Assembly: GCF_947492715.1 (NCBI RefSeq)
Contig: NZ_CANLNS010000001.1
Span: 1,116,001 to 1,180,000, forward strand
DNA: 64,000 bases
Direction of reading: 5' to 3'
Source: an uncultured Psychroserpens sp.
Lineage (GTDB): Bacteria; Bacteroidota; Bacteroidia; Flavobacteriales; Flavobacteriaceae
The position numbers and the translations under genes were made by a program. Shown here in pieces: positions 50,817-60,281 of the stretch; the stretch's first letter is position 1, and each line of letters opens with the position of its first letter. The notes beneath the pieces were generated by a model. It did no database searches. It saw only the letters and a list, made by a program, of their open reading frames with translations, and was not told the origin of the DNA.

Positions 50817-53800
50817 ATGAAAACAAAATCACAACAAATTATTACAGCAAATCAAGCTGTAGCCCATATAGCTTACAAAACCAACGAAGTGTTTCCTATA
50901 TATCCAATTACACCCTCTTCTGAAATGGCAGAATTGGTTGAAGAATGGAACGCAAAAAAACAAACAAATAATTTTGGGACATGCCCTACGGTTTTTGAAA
51001 TGCAAAGTGAGGCTGGTGTTGCTGGCGCTATGCATGGCGCTCTCCAAACGGGCTCATTAACATCAACATTTACAGCATCCCAAGGTTTGTTGTTGATGTT
51101 ACCTAACATGTATAAAATTGCTGGTGAATTAACACCAAACGTGATCCATGTTGCTACAAGAAGTATTGCCACACATGCGTTGTCTATTTTTGGCGACCAC
51201 AGCGATGTTATGGCTGTAAGAAGTTCAGGCTATGCTATGCTTGGCGCATCATCTGTTCAAGAGGCGCATGATTTTGCCTTAATTTCCCAAGCCGCTACAT
51301 TAGCGTCTAGAGTTCCTTTTGTTCATTTTTTTGACGGTTTTAGAACGTCTCACGAAACAGCTAAAATTGAAATAATCCCGAATGAAACAATTTCTAAAAT
51401 GATGAATTCTAATCAAATTGATTCGCATCGGAACAGAGCCTTAAACCCTAATAACCCTATTTTGAGAGGCACCTCTCAAGGTTCCGATGTGTTTTTTGAA
51501 AGTAGAGAAGCAATTAATACGTTTTATAATGCATGTCCTAATAGCGTTCAAACTGAAATGGATAAATTCGGTAAACTCACAGGAAGAGCATACCAATTAT
51601 TTGATTATGTAGGCCACCCAAAAGCGGAACAGGTTATCGTAACAATGGCATCATCTACAGAAACAGTCGAGAAAACGATAAAACAATTAAATAGTGCAGG
51701 AGAAAAATACGGATTAATAAAAGTGAGATTGTTCAGACCTTTTAGTACAAAACACCTTATTAAGTCTCTACCGTCAAGCTGCAAGTCAATTGCGGTTTTA
51801 GATCGAACAAAAGAACCTGGAGCTTCTGGGGAGCCACTTTTTTTAGATGTCTGTCAGTCGCTTTTAGAAGCATTCCAAAATAAAGAACTGCAAGAACTTC
51901 CTAAAATTGTTGGAGGACGTTACGGGTTGTCTTCAAAAGAGTTCACACCAGCCATGGTTAAATCAATCTATAACAATTTAAAAAAGACATCTCCAAAGCA
52001 TAACTTTACCGTTGGTATTTCAGATGATATCACAGGCTTGAGTTTATCAATCGACCATGATTTTATATTAGAAACAAAGGCTTTTGAAGCCATATTCTAT
52101 AGTAAAAAACCAAACTCAGAGGACAACGAACTCACACCTTTATCACACTTAATTGGTGCTAATAAAACAAACTACGTTCAAACATATACCGAACTAGACT
52201 ATAAAAAATCACAATCAAGACTGGTTAATCACTTTCGTATTGATGCCACTCCCATAAAGGCACCATATCTAATTTCTGATGCTGATTTTATCGCTTGCCA
52301 AAATGCACACTTCACCGAAAAAGACAACGCATTACAACGCATAAAATCTCAAGGGACATTGCTAGTTAATTCTTCACAATCGTCTAAATCTTTTTGGCAA
52401 TCGCTTTCAGCAAAGACACAAGAAACAATTGTTAATAAGGATATCGTATTATATATAGTAAACCTCAAAAACTTAAAGCTAAGCTATAGCGTAGGAACTT
52501 CTAAAGTTTCAGCATTTGATGCTTGTTTCTTGTTTTTAAATGCAGGTTTTGTCTATTCCAATAATTTGGCTCAGTTAATGACAAAAATTATAAAAGTAGA
52601 TACGTCAAATCAAACTAATTTTTCCGTTGAGAAAACAGATTTTCATAAAGAACAATCGTCTACGCTTTTCAGAAAATTACTTAACGGCAAAGATGATGTC
52701 ATTTTAGTTAGTGATGTTCCTTATGATGGTACGTTTCAAACCAACACCTCTATATATAACACCAAGAGAGATGCTGAAATGATAGCCCAATGGAATCCAG
52801 ATGCATGTATTCAATGTGGCGCTTGCAGCATGGCTTGTCCGCTAGGCGCACTCCGCATGAAAGTGTTTAATAATGAAGCCTTAGAAAAAGCACCATTGGG
52901 TTTTGAAGCTATAACTTCGGAAGTCTTTGATCTTATGAACCTTAGTATTCAAATCAATAACGATCAATGTAACGGATGTAATAATTGTGTTGAGGTTTGT
53001 GATGTTGATGCTATTCAGCTAGAGACAAAAAGAAATAAGGCAAATAACAGTTGGAGCTATTTTAAAACCTTACCAGAATTTGATCGAACAAAAATAGATG
53101 TGACTAAAGTAAATGAGCAGCAATTGCAAGAGCCGTTATTTAAATATGCTACAGGAGATGATGGCTGTGGTGAAGCACCTTATTTGAAATTATTGTCTCA
53201 ATTATTTGGAGACCGCCTACTGGTAGCAAACGCTACAGGAGCGAGTTCTATTTTTGGTGGTGCTTTACCAACAACGCCTTGGTCTAAAACAATACATGGA
53301 AAAGGGCCAGCTTGGTCTAATTCTTTGTTTGAAGATAATGCCGAATTTGGTTTAGGCTTTAGATTGTCATTAGATCATCAGGAAAGTGAAGCTAAACGGT
53401 TACTTAAAAGTATGATGAATACTATTGATTTTGATTTGGTCCATGATATTATTTCAGCTAGTCAGCACACTGAAATTGAGATTATTCAACAAAGAAAACG
53501 CGTAAAACGGCTAAAGACTATTTTGAGTTCCATAAACACTAACGAGGCAGATACCCTTTTAAAAATTGCCGATAGCTTGGTTAAAAAAAGCGTGTGGTGT
53601 GTTGGTGGCGATGGTTGGGCCTATGATATTGGCTTTGGAGGTCTAGACCATGTTATAGCATCTGGAAAAAATGTGAATATCCTAATTTTAGATAATGAAG
53701 TGTATTCTAATACAGGTGGGCAAATGTCTAAAGCGACACCATTTGGGGCTAAAGCGAAATTTGGTTTTAGTGGAAAAGTGAAACAGAAAAAAGACTTGGG

Positions 53801-54293
53801 TTTAATGGCAATGACCTATAATGATGTTTATGTAGCATCTGTAGCTATTGGAGCCAATCAGGAACAAACACTTAAAGCGTTTATCGAAGCTGAAAGTTAT
53901 GATGGCCCTTCAATAATTATTGCTTACTCACATAGTAAATCTCATGGTATTGATATGAAAAATCCAAGCCAATATCACAAGGCAGCAGTGAATTCTGGAC
54001 AGTGGTTATTATATAGAAACGATCCAAGACGTATTACTGAAAATTTAAACACATTACAATTGGATTCCGATTTGCCAAATATGAGAATTCAAGATTATTT
54101 AAAAATGGAAGGTCGTTTTTCTACATTGTTTAATAGAGACCCAAAACAATTTGATGCTATAATGCAATACATTCAAAAACAAGTAGACCTTAGGTTCGAT
54201 ACGTATATGGCTAAGGCATATGCAGCGCCAGTTAATAGAAACAAATTACGTCGTAACCATAGTATGAAACAGCAGCTAGCTTATGGGAGTTAA
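50817..54293 (+). CDS. nifJ: Pyruvate:ferredoxin (flavodoxin) oxidoreductase
   Basis: 1158 residues, a single-chain enzyme that converts pyruvate and CoA to acetyl-CoA, CO2 and reduced ferredoxin. Domain order: N-terminal domain (IYPITPSSEMAE, about 23-34); domain II (VRLFRPFSTKHLI); the gamma-like domain (DDVILVSDVPYDGT); two [4Fe-4S] motifs, CIQCGACSMACPLGAL (about 663-678) and CNGCNNCVEVCDVDAI (about 720-735). The TPP site follows (GDGWAYDIGFGGLDHVI, ILILDNEVYSNTGGQ, about 924-965), with further cysteines (GDDGCGE, SVWCVGG) that likely bind the third cluster. It is an oxygen-sensitive type enzyme, in a family of mostly aerobic bacteria, and lies downstream of the sigma-54 circuit. Confidence 0.93.
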   Translation: MKTKSQQIITANQAVAHIAYKTNEVFPIYPITPSSEMAELVEEWNAKKQTNNFGTCPTVFEMQSEAGVAGAMHGALQTGSLTSTFTASQGLLLMLPNMYKIAGELTPNVIHVATRSIATHALSIFGDHSDVMAVRSSGYAMLGASSVQEAHDFALISQAATLASRVPFVHFFDGFRTSHETAKIEIIPNETISKMMNSNQIDSHRNRALNPNNPILRGTSQGSDVFFESREAINTFYNACPNSVQTEMDKFGKLTGRAYQLFDYVGHPKAEQVIVTMASSTETVEKTIKQLNSAGEKYGLIKVRLFRPFSTKHLIKSLPSSCKSIAVLDRTKEPGASGEPLFLDVCQSLLEAFQNKELQELPKIVGGRYGLSSKEFTPAMVKSIYNNLKKTSPKHNFTVGISDDITGLSLSIDHDFILETKAFEAIFYSKKPNSEDNELTPLSHLIGANKTNYVQTYTELDYKKSQSRLVNHFRIDATPIKAPYLISDADFIACQNAHFTEKDNALQRIKSQGTLLVNSSQSSKSFWQSLSAKTQETIVNKDIVLYIVNLKNLKLSYSVGTSKVSAFDACFLFLNAGFVYSNNLAQLMTKIIKVDTSNQTNFSVEKTDFHKEQSSTLFRKLLNGKDDVILVSDVPYDGTFQTNTSIYNTKRDAEMIAQWNPDACIQCGACSMACPLGALRMKVFNNEALEKAPLGFEAITSEVFDLMNLSIQINNDQCNGCNNCVEVCDVDAIQLETKRNKANNSWSYFKTLPEFDRTKIDVTKVNEQQLQEPLFKYATGDDGCGEAPYLKLLSQLFGDRLLVANATGASSIFGGALPTTPWSKTIHGKGPAWSNSLFEDNAEFGLGFRLSLDHQESEAKRLLKSMMNTIDFDLVHDIISASQHTEIEIIQQRKRVKRLKTILSSINTNEADTLLKIADSLVKKSVWCVGGDGWAYDIGFGGLDHVIASGKNVNILILDNEVYSNTGGQMSKATPFGAKAKFGFSGKVKQKKDLGLMAMTYNDVYVASVAIGANQEQTLKAFIEAESYDGPSIIIAYSHSKSHGIDMKNPSQYHKAAVNSGQWLLYRNDPRRITENLNTLQLDSDLPNMRIQDYLKMEGRFSTLFNRDPKQFDAIMQYIQKQVDLRFDTYMAKAYAAPVNRNKLRRNHSMKQQLAYGS

Positions 54294-54322
54294 TCCCATT
54301 TGTTTTCGAAGCGAATTAAAGA

Positions 54323-54350
54323 GACCTTTTTAAATAATAAGGTCTTTTTT
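54323..54350 (+). terminator. Terminator of the oxidoreductase gene
   Basis: Arms GACCTT (54323-54328) and AAGGTC (54339-54344) with A/T pairing inside, followed by seven Ts. It lies 30 bases past the stop codon. Confidence 0.75.
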
Positions 54351-54479
54351 TATTCCCATCCCATTTTCTAAACGAATTCTAAACAACTCTTAACGAATTC
54401 TAGAAGCACCCAAATTTAGGTGTAATGCCAACATATCTTTGAAGTATCAAACAAGTATAAACCCATAAAACAGAATACT

Positions 54480-55226
54480 ATGAAAACTTTAAAGCACACC
54501 CAAACAGAAAACAAAACACAATCCAGAGTCTCTAAACTCTTTCAAGCAATTATGATTTTAGCAATGTTATTTATCGCTTCAGATATCTATGCGCAAACCA
54601 ATGAAGTAGAATTTGATGTTTACACCAATTCTGCAGCCAATGCAACCCAATATTTACTTGGTGATGATGTTGCCTTGAGAGATTGCGCCTCGGTACACTG
54701 TGAAAAACTAACAACCGTAAATATTGGTACTCGCGTAAGATTGTTAGCGAAAAGTGAAAACGCACAAACCATTAACGGCGTAAAAAGCAGATTTTATAAA
54801 ATAAAAATGGGACCTCAAGTAGGTTGGATCTGGGGAGGACTCATTTCACAAAAAACAATGGTAAGCCAAATGAACCCTGAAATTAAATTTGTCTTTGGTG
54901 AAGCAGGAGTAGATTATAAAGGATACAAACGCTTTCAATTAAGAGCAGTGAGAAATGGTGTTGAGATTGATAAAATATTTTTGAAGTCTGAAACATTAAG
55001 CCATGAATTGGTAAGTATGTTAGACAAGCAAGACAACAAATATGGTACAGATGTTATTACATTATGTAGTAATGAAGGTGAAAGCTGCGATACAACAGAG
55101 AGTAAATCATATGTTGTATTTAAAAACAACAAGCTAGCGCAAACCACAACTTTGGTAGCCTTAGAAAAAGTTAAATTTCAAAAAGCGAATTATGCTTTCT
55201 CTTGTGAACTTGATAATGAAAAATAA
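54480..55226 (+). CDS. Secreted SH3-domain protein
   Basis: 248 residues with an N-terminal signal anchor (LFQAIMILAMLFIASDIYAQ, about 21-40). A bacterial SH3 domain (about 58-125) has DVALRDCASVHCEKLTTVNI, TRVRLLAK, FYKIKMG and VGWIWGGLIS. The C-terminal half is a beta-rich region of unknown type with two cysteine pairs (CSNEGESC). SH3b domains bind peptidoglycan or peptides, so it is probably periplasmic or surface-exposed. It has its own terminator and may be a single gene. Confidence 0.75.
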   Translation: MKTLKHTQTENKTQSRVSKLFQAIMILAMLFIASDIYAQTNEVEFDVYTNSAANATQYLLGDDVALRDCASVHCEKLTTVNIGTRVRLLAKSENAQTINGVKSRFYKIKMGPQVGWIWGGLISQKTMVSQMNPEIKFVFGEAGVDYKGYKRFQLRAVRNGVEIDKIFLKSETLSHELVSMLDKQDNKYGTDVITLCSNEGESCDTTESKSYVVFKNNKLAQTTTLVALEKVKFQKANYAFSCELDNEK

Positions 55227-55255
55227 AATTAGTTGATGTTGTGATTCATGTTTTT

Positions 55256-55289
55256 AGCGCTGTACCTCTTTTTAGAGTACAGCGCTTTT
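55256..55289 (+). terminator. Terminator of the SH3 protein gene
   Basis: Arms AGCGCTGTAC (55256-55265) and GTACAGCGCT (55277-55286) over an 11-base loop, followed by Ts. Confidence 0.82.
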
Positions 55290-55347
55290 AGGCGTTTCAT
55301 AAAATTGTATATACTTCAATTACAAAAACTCCGTTCAAAATTGTAAG

Positions 55348-58300
55348 TTGCATAAAATCTTAAACTCAGGGTTGAAATTTAAAATAACACATATAACAAT
55401 CGTACTTTTCTTGAGCATGTTCTTCGTTGGAAATGCTCAAAACAAGCAATTGCGAGCGTTTACTTTAGAAGATGGATTGCCGCAGTCTCAAGTCTATGCC
55501 ATGACCCAAGATAGTAAAGGGTATTTATGGTTAGGTACTCAAGGTGGCGGGTTGGCGCGTTTTGATGGTAATGATTTTAGAGTGTTTAATGAGGCCAACG
55601 GATTGCTATCTAATTATATAAATGCGCTTTTAACACAAAACAACACACTATACATTGGAACAAAACGCGGACTTAGTATTAAGCATAAATCTAAGTTTAC
55701 AAATATTGAAACCCCCGAAATAAATAAGATCTCTCTCATAAAAAATGACCTATTTGTATTAACACATCAAGGGATATATAAGGTTAAAGAAAATAAAACG
55801 GTAGAAAAAATAAAGGTGCACCCCGAAATTGATATACTCCAAATTAAGGACATGATGTTTTTTGATGGTTACTATTGGATTGCCACTCAAGAAGGTCTAT
55901 GGCAATTAAATGAACTTAGTGCATCTGCCAGTACTTTTGAAAAATTAGAACGTAATGATTTTGCCGCATTAGCAGGTTTTGATCATAAGGTATTCGCATC
56001 TACATTTAATGATGGTACTTTAGTATTTGATTCGAAAAATGTTGACGATGTGGTTCTTATTAGAGAACCGCTGCGTATTAATGATACAGCTATTTTAAAT
56101 ACTGATGAACTTTGGATTGCAACTGACAATGATGGGATTTCTGTTATTGATACTTCTACGAATTCCGAATTGTTTACGCTAACAGGCATTAACGGGTTGT
56201 CTGTGCCTAATGTTAAACAAGTGCTTCAAGACCGTCAATCTAATATTTGGATCGCAACCTCAGGAGGTGGATTGTATAAATATTTTCAAAATAATTTCAA
56301 ACATTTTAATACCGATACAGGCCTCAATGGCAACCGTGTTTATGCAGTTCATCATAAGAATAATGCCATTTGGATATCAACTTCAGAAAAAGGACTCATG
56401 CGAATTGATGATTTTGGAATTCATGATGTTGACATTCCAGAAGCATTTTCCCAAGTTAAAATAAAAACCATAACGAGCGACTTAAATGGAAACATTTGGG
56501 CAGGTTCTGAAGGAAGAGGTTTATTATTTCACGGAAAAGTGATTTCTGATTCTATCATACCAGATTCATTAAAAATTCGAAAAAAAGCATTTCCAAGAAC
56601 AATTGAAGTTAATAGAGTACTAAGTACCGAAAACGGATTTCCATTAGACGATTGGATTCGAAAAATTCATATAGATAAAAACACCATATACGCAGCAACA
56701 TATTCTAGTGGCATTGTGAAGTTTAGATATGACGCTCAGAGGGATAGTTTAACCGTTTTAAAAGTATTTGGCACTCAAGATGGGATTCAAGATCTGTACA
56801 TTAAAGACATGGTTAAAGGTGATAATGGACAGCTTTGGTATGCCACTCGAAATGGTGAGTTGGGTTACATCCAAAATAATAAGGTGACGCACCTTGGTGC
56901 CGTACTAGATTTAAAAACACCAATTAACAGCATATTATTTCATAACAAAACGTTGTTTTTGGGAACTGCAGGAAAAGGCATTTGGTGGTCTAATGATGAT
57001 ACTTTTAGCACATTTAAAAAACTCAAAGGCGCAAAAAAAGGATCTTCAGAAAATATCTATCAACTCATTTTTGATAACCAAGGCTATCTCTGGGCAGGAA
57101 CAGAACGCGGTGTTGATAAGCTAGAGTTAGATAAAGATAATGAGATTAAAGATGCCTTTTTCTTTGGGCGAAATGACGGTTTTTTGGGTATCGAGACTTG
57201 TCTAAATGCGGTAGATAAAGACGCTAATGGTCACTTATGGTTTGGCGCTTTGTATGGTCTTACCGAGTACAGGCCAACAGAAACCGACCAAGAAACTAAA
57301 AAACCGAAACTCTTTTTAGAAGATGTCAAAGTCGCGAATAAAAGCGTAGACTCTATCCAATTAATATCATGGACAAATACAGATAAGGTTTTAAAGCTAA
57401 ACCCTGATCAAAGACAAGTTAGTTTTTCATTTAAAACAGTTGATATAGATCACCCAAATGGTGTTGAGTATCGCTATAAGTTAAACGATAATGATTGGAG
57501 TCCATGGTCATCAAAAGAAACTCAGGATTTTTCAGAATTAAATTTTGGAACACATGACTTTTTGGTACAATCTCGAAATCATCGCTGGAAGGAAAGTGAA
57601 CCTTTGCGTTTTTCGTTTTACATAGAGAGCCCATTATTAAAAAAAGCATGGTTTCAATGGACTATTTTAGGTTTAGCTATTTTAGGTTTAGCGGCTATCG
57701 CACATCAATATATTAAGCGTATAAAACGCAGAACAACTAAAGAAAAAGAGCGTTTAGAATTAGAAAACCATTTGCTTACGTTAGAGCAAAAAGCATTGCG
57801 ATTGCAAATGAATCCACATTTCATTTTTAATGTACTTAATGGTATAAAGGCAATGGCACCAACAAAGCCAGACAAAATGAATGAAACCGTAAATAGCTTT
57901 GCAACTTTACTTAGAGAAACTTTAGTAAACTCTAGAAAGGATACCATTAGTCTAGATCAAGAAATAAAAACACTGAAACATTATGTTGAGGTTGAACGCT
58001 TAATGGCCGAAAAGCAGTTTGACTACGCTATTGAGTTAAATACAGATTTGGATGCCGAAGAAATATTAATTCCGCCAATGCTCATTCAGCCTTTTGTAGA
58101 GAATGCTATTCGTCATGGTATTTTGAAAGGATCAAGAGCGGGTAAATTAAGAATTCAGTTTGACACAACTGATAACCTTTTAAAGGTAAGTATTACGGAT
58201 AATGGTATTGGTATTTATAGTTCGCAGCAGCAAAAACCCAAAACAGATCATCAATCTATGGCCCTTACAGTTACGAGAGAGCGTTTAGAATCGATCTCAG

Positions 58301-58398
58301 GTAAGAACGCATTGGAGATTTCAGAAATAAAAAATAGTGATGGAAGTATAGGTGGCACCGCCATTGTATTTACGATTCCATTAGAGACAGATTACTAG
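55348..58398 (+). CDS. Propeller-type sensor histidine kinase (LytS-like His_kinase)
   Basis: 1016 residues from TTG 55348. A signal peptide (LKFKITHITIVLFLSMFFVG) precedes about 12 Reg_prop repeats forming beta-propellers (SQVYAMTQDSKGYLWLGTQG, VKQVLQDRQSNIWIATSGGG and others, to residue about 655). A Y_Y_Y domain, one membrane helix (WFQWTILGLAILGLAAIAHQ, about 768-787), a coiled coil and a His_kinase domain follow, with the phospho-acceptor in LRLQMNPHFIFNVLNGIKAM and ATP motifs PPMLIQPFVENAIRHGI and ITDNGIGI. It senses an unknown periplasmic ligand. The partner response regulator follows 18 bases downstream. Confidence 0.92.
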   Translation: MHKILNSGLKFKITHITIVLFLSMFFVGNAQNKQLRAFTLEDGLPQSQVYAMTQDSKGYLWLGTQGGGLARFDGNDFRVFNEANGLLSNYINALLTQNNTLYIGTKRGLSIKHKSKFTNIETPEINKISLIKNDLFVLTHQGIYKVKENKTVEKIKVHPEIDILQIKDMMFFDGYYWIATQEGLWQLNELSASASTFEKLERNDFAALAGFDHKVFASTFNDGTLVFDSKNVDDVVLIREPLRINDTAILNTDELWIATDNDGISVIDTSTNSELFTLTGINGLSVPNVKQVLQDRQSNIWIATSGGGLYKYFQNNFKHFNTDTGLNGNRVYAVHHKNNAIWISTSEKGLMRIDDFGIHDVDIPEAFSQVKIKTITSDLNGNIWAGSEGRGLLFHGKVISDSIIPDSLKIRKKAFPRTIEVNRVLSTENGFPLDDWIRKIHIDKNTIYAATYSSGIVKFRYDAQRDSLTVLKVFGTQDGIQDLYIKDMVKGDNGQLWYATRNGELGYIQNNKVTHLGAVLDLKTPINSILFHNKTLFLGTAGKGIWWSNDDTFSTFKKLKGAKKGSSENIYQLIFDNQGYLWAGTERGVDKLELDKDNEIKDAFFFGRNDGFLGIETCLNAVDKDANGHLWFGALYGLTEYRPTETDQETKKPKLFLEDVKVANKSVDSIQLISWTNTDKVLKLNPDQRQVSFSFKTVDIDHPNGVEYRYKLNDNDWSPWSSKETQDFSELNFGTHDFLVQSRNHRWKESEPLRFSFYIESPLLKKAWFQWTILGLAILGLAAIAHQYIKRIKRRTTKEKERLELENHLLTLEQKALRLQMNPHFIFNVLNGIKAMAPTKPDKMNETVNSFATLLRETLVNSRKDTISLDQEIKTLKHYVEVERLMAEKQFDYAIELNTDLDAEEILIPPMLIQPFVENAIRHGILKGSRAGKLRIQFDTTDNLLKVSITDNGIGIYSSQQQKPKTDHQSMALTVTRERLESISGKNALEISEIKNSDGSIGGTAIVFTIPLETDY

Positions 58399-58416
58399 TA
58401 AACAAGAAGATTAATT

Positions 58417-59166
58417 ATGCTAACAGCAATTATAGTAGAAGACATGAAGGATGCTATGGAGCTTTTAAAAAGTGACATTCAAAATCACCATCCAGAGATT
58501 AAAATTATTGATACAGCACAAAGCGTTGTTGAGGCCGCGAAGGTTTTGAGAAAAACACAACCAGATATCTTATTTCTTGACATTATGTTAGGTGATGGAA
58601 CAGGATTTGATGTTTTGGAAATTTTCCCAGAGTTAAAATCGAAGATTATTTTTGTAACGGCCAGTGATGAATTTGCTATCAAAGCCTTCAAATTCGCTGC
58701 TATTGACTACGTGTTAAAACCTTATGCAAATGAGGAGTTGGCTCACGCTATTAATCGTGCTAAACAACAGATACAACCAAGCAAAGAGCGACTGAACATT
58801 CTAAAGGAGACCTTATCAGCACCAGAAAAGAAACCAGATAAAATTTCCCTTCATACCTTAGATAAAATCATCATTGTTAATTTAGACGATATTGTGCGTT
58901 GCGAGTCAGACAGTAATAACACTATGTTTCATTTGCAAGACCAACGAAAAATTTTTGTAACCAAAACATTAAAATATTTTGCCGATATGCTAAAGCCTTA
59001 CGGGTTTTTAAGAATTCATCAGAGCCATTTGGTTAATTTACAATGCATAAGCGCCTTTATTAAAACAGATGGAGGCTATTTGATGTTAAAGAATGGAGAA
59101 AATGTGCCGGTTTCGGTTAGAAAAAAAGCAGAGGTTATTGAAATTTTAGACCAAATGCATCGCTAA
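58417..59166 (+). CDS. LytTR response regulator
   Basis: 249 residues. The receiver domain (1-120) has phospho-acceptor Asp in ILFLDIMLGDGTG (about Asp54), Thr in IIFVTASDEF and Lys in YVLKPYANEEL. The LytTR DNA-binding domain (about 145-249) has VRCESDSNNTMFHL and YGFLRIHQSHLVNLQCI. It is the partner of the propeller histidine kinase encoded immediately upstream. Targets are not evident from this window. Confidence 0.93.
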   Translation: MLTAIIVEDMKDAMELLKSDIQNHHPEIKIIDTAQSVVEAAKVLRKTQPDILFLDIMLGDGTGFDVLEIFPELKSKIIFVTASDEFAIKAFKFAAIDYVLKPYANEELAHAINRAKQQIQPSKERLNILKETLSAPEKKPDKISLHTLDKIIIVNLDDIVRCESDSNNTMFHLQDQRKIFVTKTLKYFADMLKPYGFLRIHQSHLVNLQCISAFIKTDGGYLMLKNGENVPVSVRKKAEVIEILDQMHR

Positions 59167-59393
59167 GTTTGATTTTTTATTAAAAACTCATGAGCAAAAA
59201 TCAAAGAAAAACTCGCAGTAGTTTTGTAATGTGCCTAGTAACAATAATTTAAAGTGAAAAACATACTGATTTTCTTTTGATTATGATAAAAAAGCATATA
59301 TTTGATTTTAATATAAATTTAACGCAAAAGGCAAAAAAAGCGCTTTTCGTCGATTTTTTTTGCGTTTTATGGATGTTTTTTTGCTATTTAATT

Positions 59394-59422
59394 TTGTTGA
59401 GACCTTTTTTTTTATACATTTA
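59394..59422 (+). promoter_or_regulatory. Promoter of the small proline-rich protein gene
   Basis: TTG at 59394-59396 and TACATTTA at 59415-59422 (one base off TAnnTTTG), 18 bp apart. It predicts a start near 59429, almost at the ATG 59430, so the gene may be read from a leaderless message. It supports that start over longer frames. Confidence 0.4.
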
Positions 59423-59429
59423 CGCCGTA

Positions 59430-59636
59430 ATGAGAATACAAAACAAGAAAATCATAGCCTCGATCTTATTTGTATTAATAAGTTTTGTATGTGCAGCGCA
59501 AGGTGGCGATCCGCCCCCACCTATGCCACCTCCACCTCCAGGGTTACCTATAGATGGCTTTACAACTATAGCCGTAATTTTAGGAGCGTTTTTTGGTATA
59601 AAAGCGACGCTTAAAAACTCTAAAGAAGAGCTATAG
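59430..59636 (+). CDS. Small membrane protein with poly-proline segment
   Basis: 68 residues from ATG 59430. A signal peptide (IIASILFVLISFVCAAQ) precedes PPPPMPPPPPGLPIDGF, a second hydrophobic helix (TTIAVILGAFFGIKATL) and a charged tail (KNSKEEL). Many flavobacterial small proteins share this PPPPPGLPIDG-helix-basic-tail layout, like a miniature surface-sorting tail. Their role is unknown. It overlaps the end of the convergent ribE by 6 bases. Confidence 0.6.
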   Translation: MRIQNKKIIASILFVLISFVCAAQGGDPPPPMPPPPPGLPIDGFTTIAVILGAFFGIKATLKNSKEEL

Positions 59637-60221
59637 CCTAGCTTCATATAGCTTTTGTATATATTTCCCTAAAACATCAAACTCTAAATTAATTTTAGAA
59701 CCAATTTTAAGGTGCTTAAAATTAGTATGCTCGTAAGTATATGGAATAATAGCAACGCTAAACGTTTTTTTTCCTGAATTAACGACAGTTAGACTTACGC
59801 CATTTACAGTTGCCGACCCTTTTTCTATAGTTACGTTTCCGAGGCTGTCATCATAGCTAAACGTAAAAAGCCAGCTGCCATTTTCTTCTTTAATGTCTTC
59901 GCAAATTCCAGTTTGGTCAACATGCCCTTGAACAATATGGCCATCTAACCTATCTCCCAGTTTCATGGCACGCTCAAGGTTAACGTCATCCCCAATTTGC
60001 AAATCGCCAATGTTAGTTTTGTCAATAGTTTCCTTTATAGCTGTTACTGTGTACTGTTGTTCAGAAATATGTACGACTGTAAGACAAATACCATTATGAG
60101 AAACGCTTTGGTCTATTTTTAATTCTGAAGTTATCTGACTTTGTATTGTCAAATGAAGATTATCATGCTCTCTTTTAAGATTGGTCACAACGCCAAGATC
60201 TTCGATAATTCCTGTAAACAT
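59631..60221 (-). CDS. ribE: Riboflavin synthase, alpha subunit
   Basis: 196 residues. It makes riboflavin from two 6,7-dimethyl-8-ribityllumazine molecules. Two lumazine-binding repeats: MFTGIIEDLGVV with SVSHNGICLTVV, and DGHIVQGHVDQTG with SATVNGVSLTVVN. The motif IVQGHVD and the N-terminal MFTGII are diagnostic. It is divergent from pdxA across 60 bp. Confidence 0.95.
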   Translation of the reverse strand: MFTGIIEDLGVVTNLKREHDNLHLTIQSQITSELKIDQSVSHNGICLTVVHISEQQYTVTAIKETIDKTNIGDLQIGDDVNLERAMKLGDRLDGHIVQGHVDQTGICEDIKEENGSWLFTFSYDDSLGNVTIEKGSATVNGVSLTVVNSGKKTFSVAIIPYTYEHTNFKHLKIGSKINLEFDVLGKYIQKLYEARL

Positions 60222-60281
60222 AGTGTCGAATAATTGGTTAAATTTGCAATTGTAAAATTACGGACTATAGATAACATCTTA

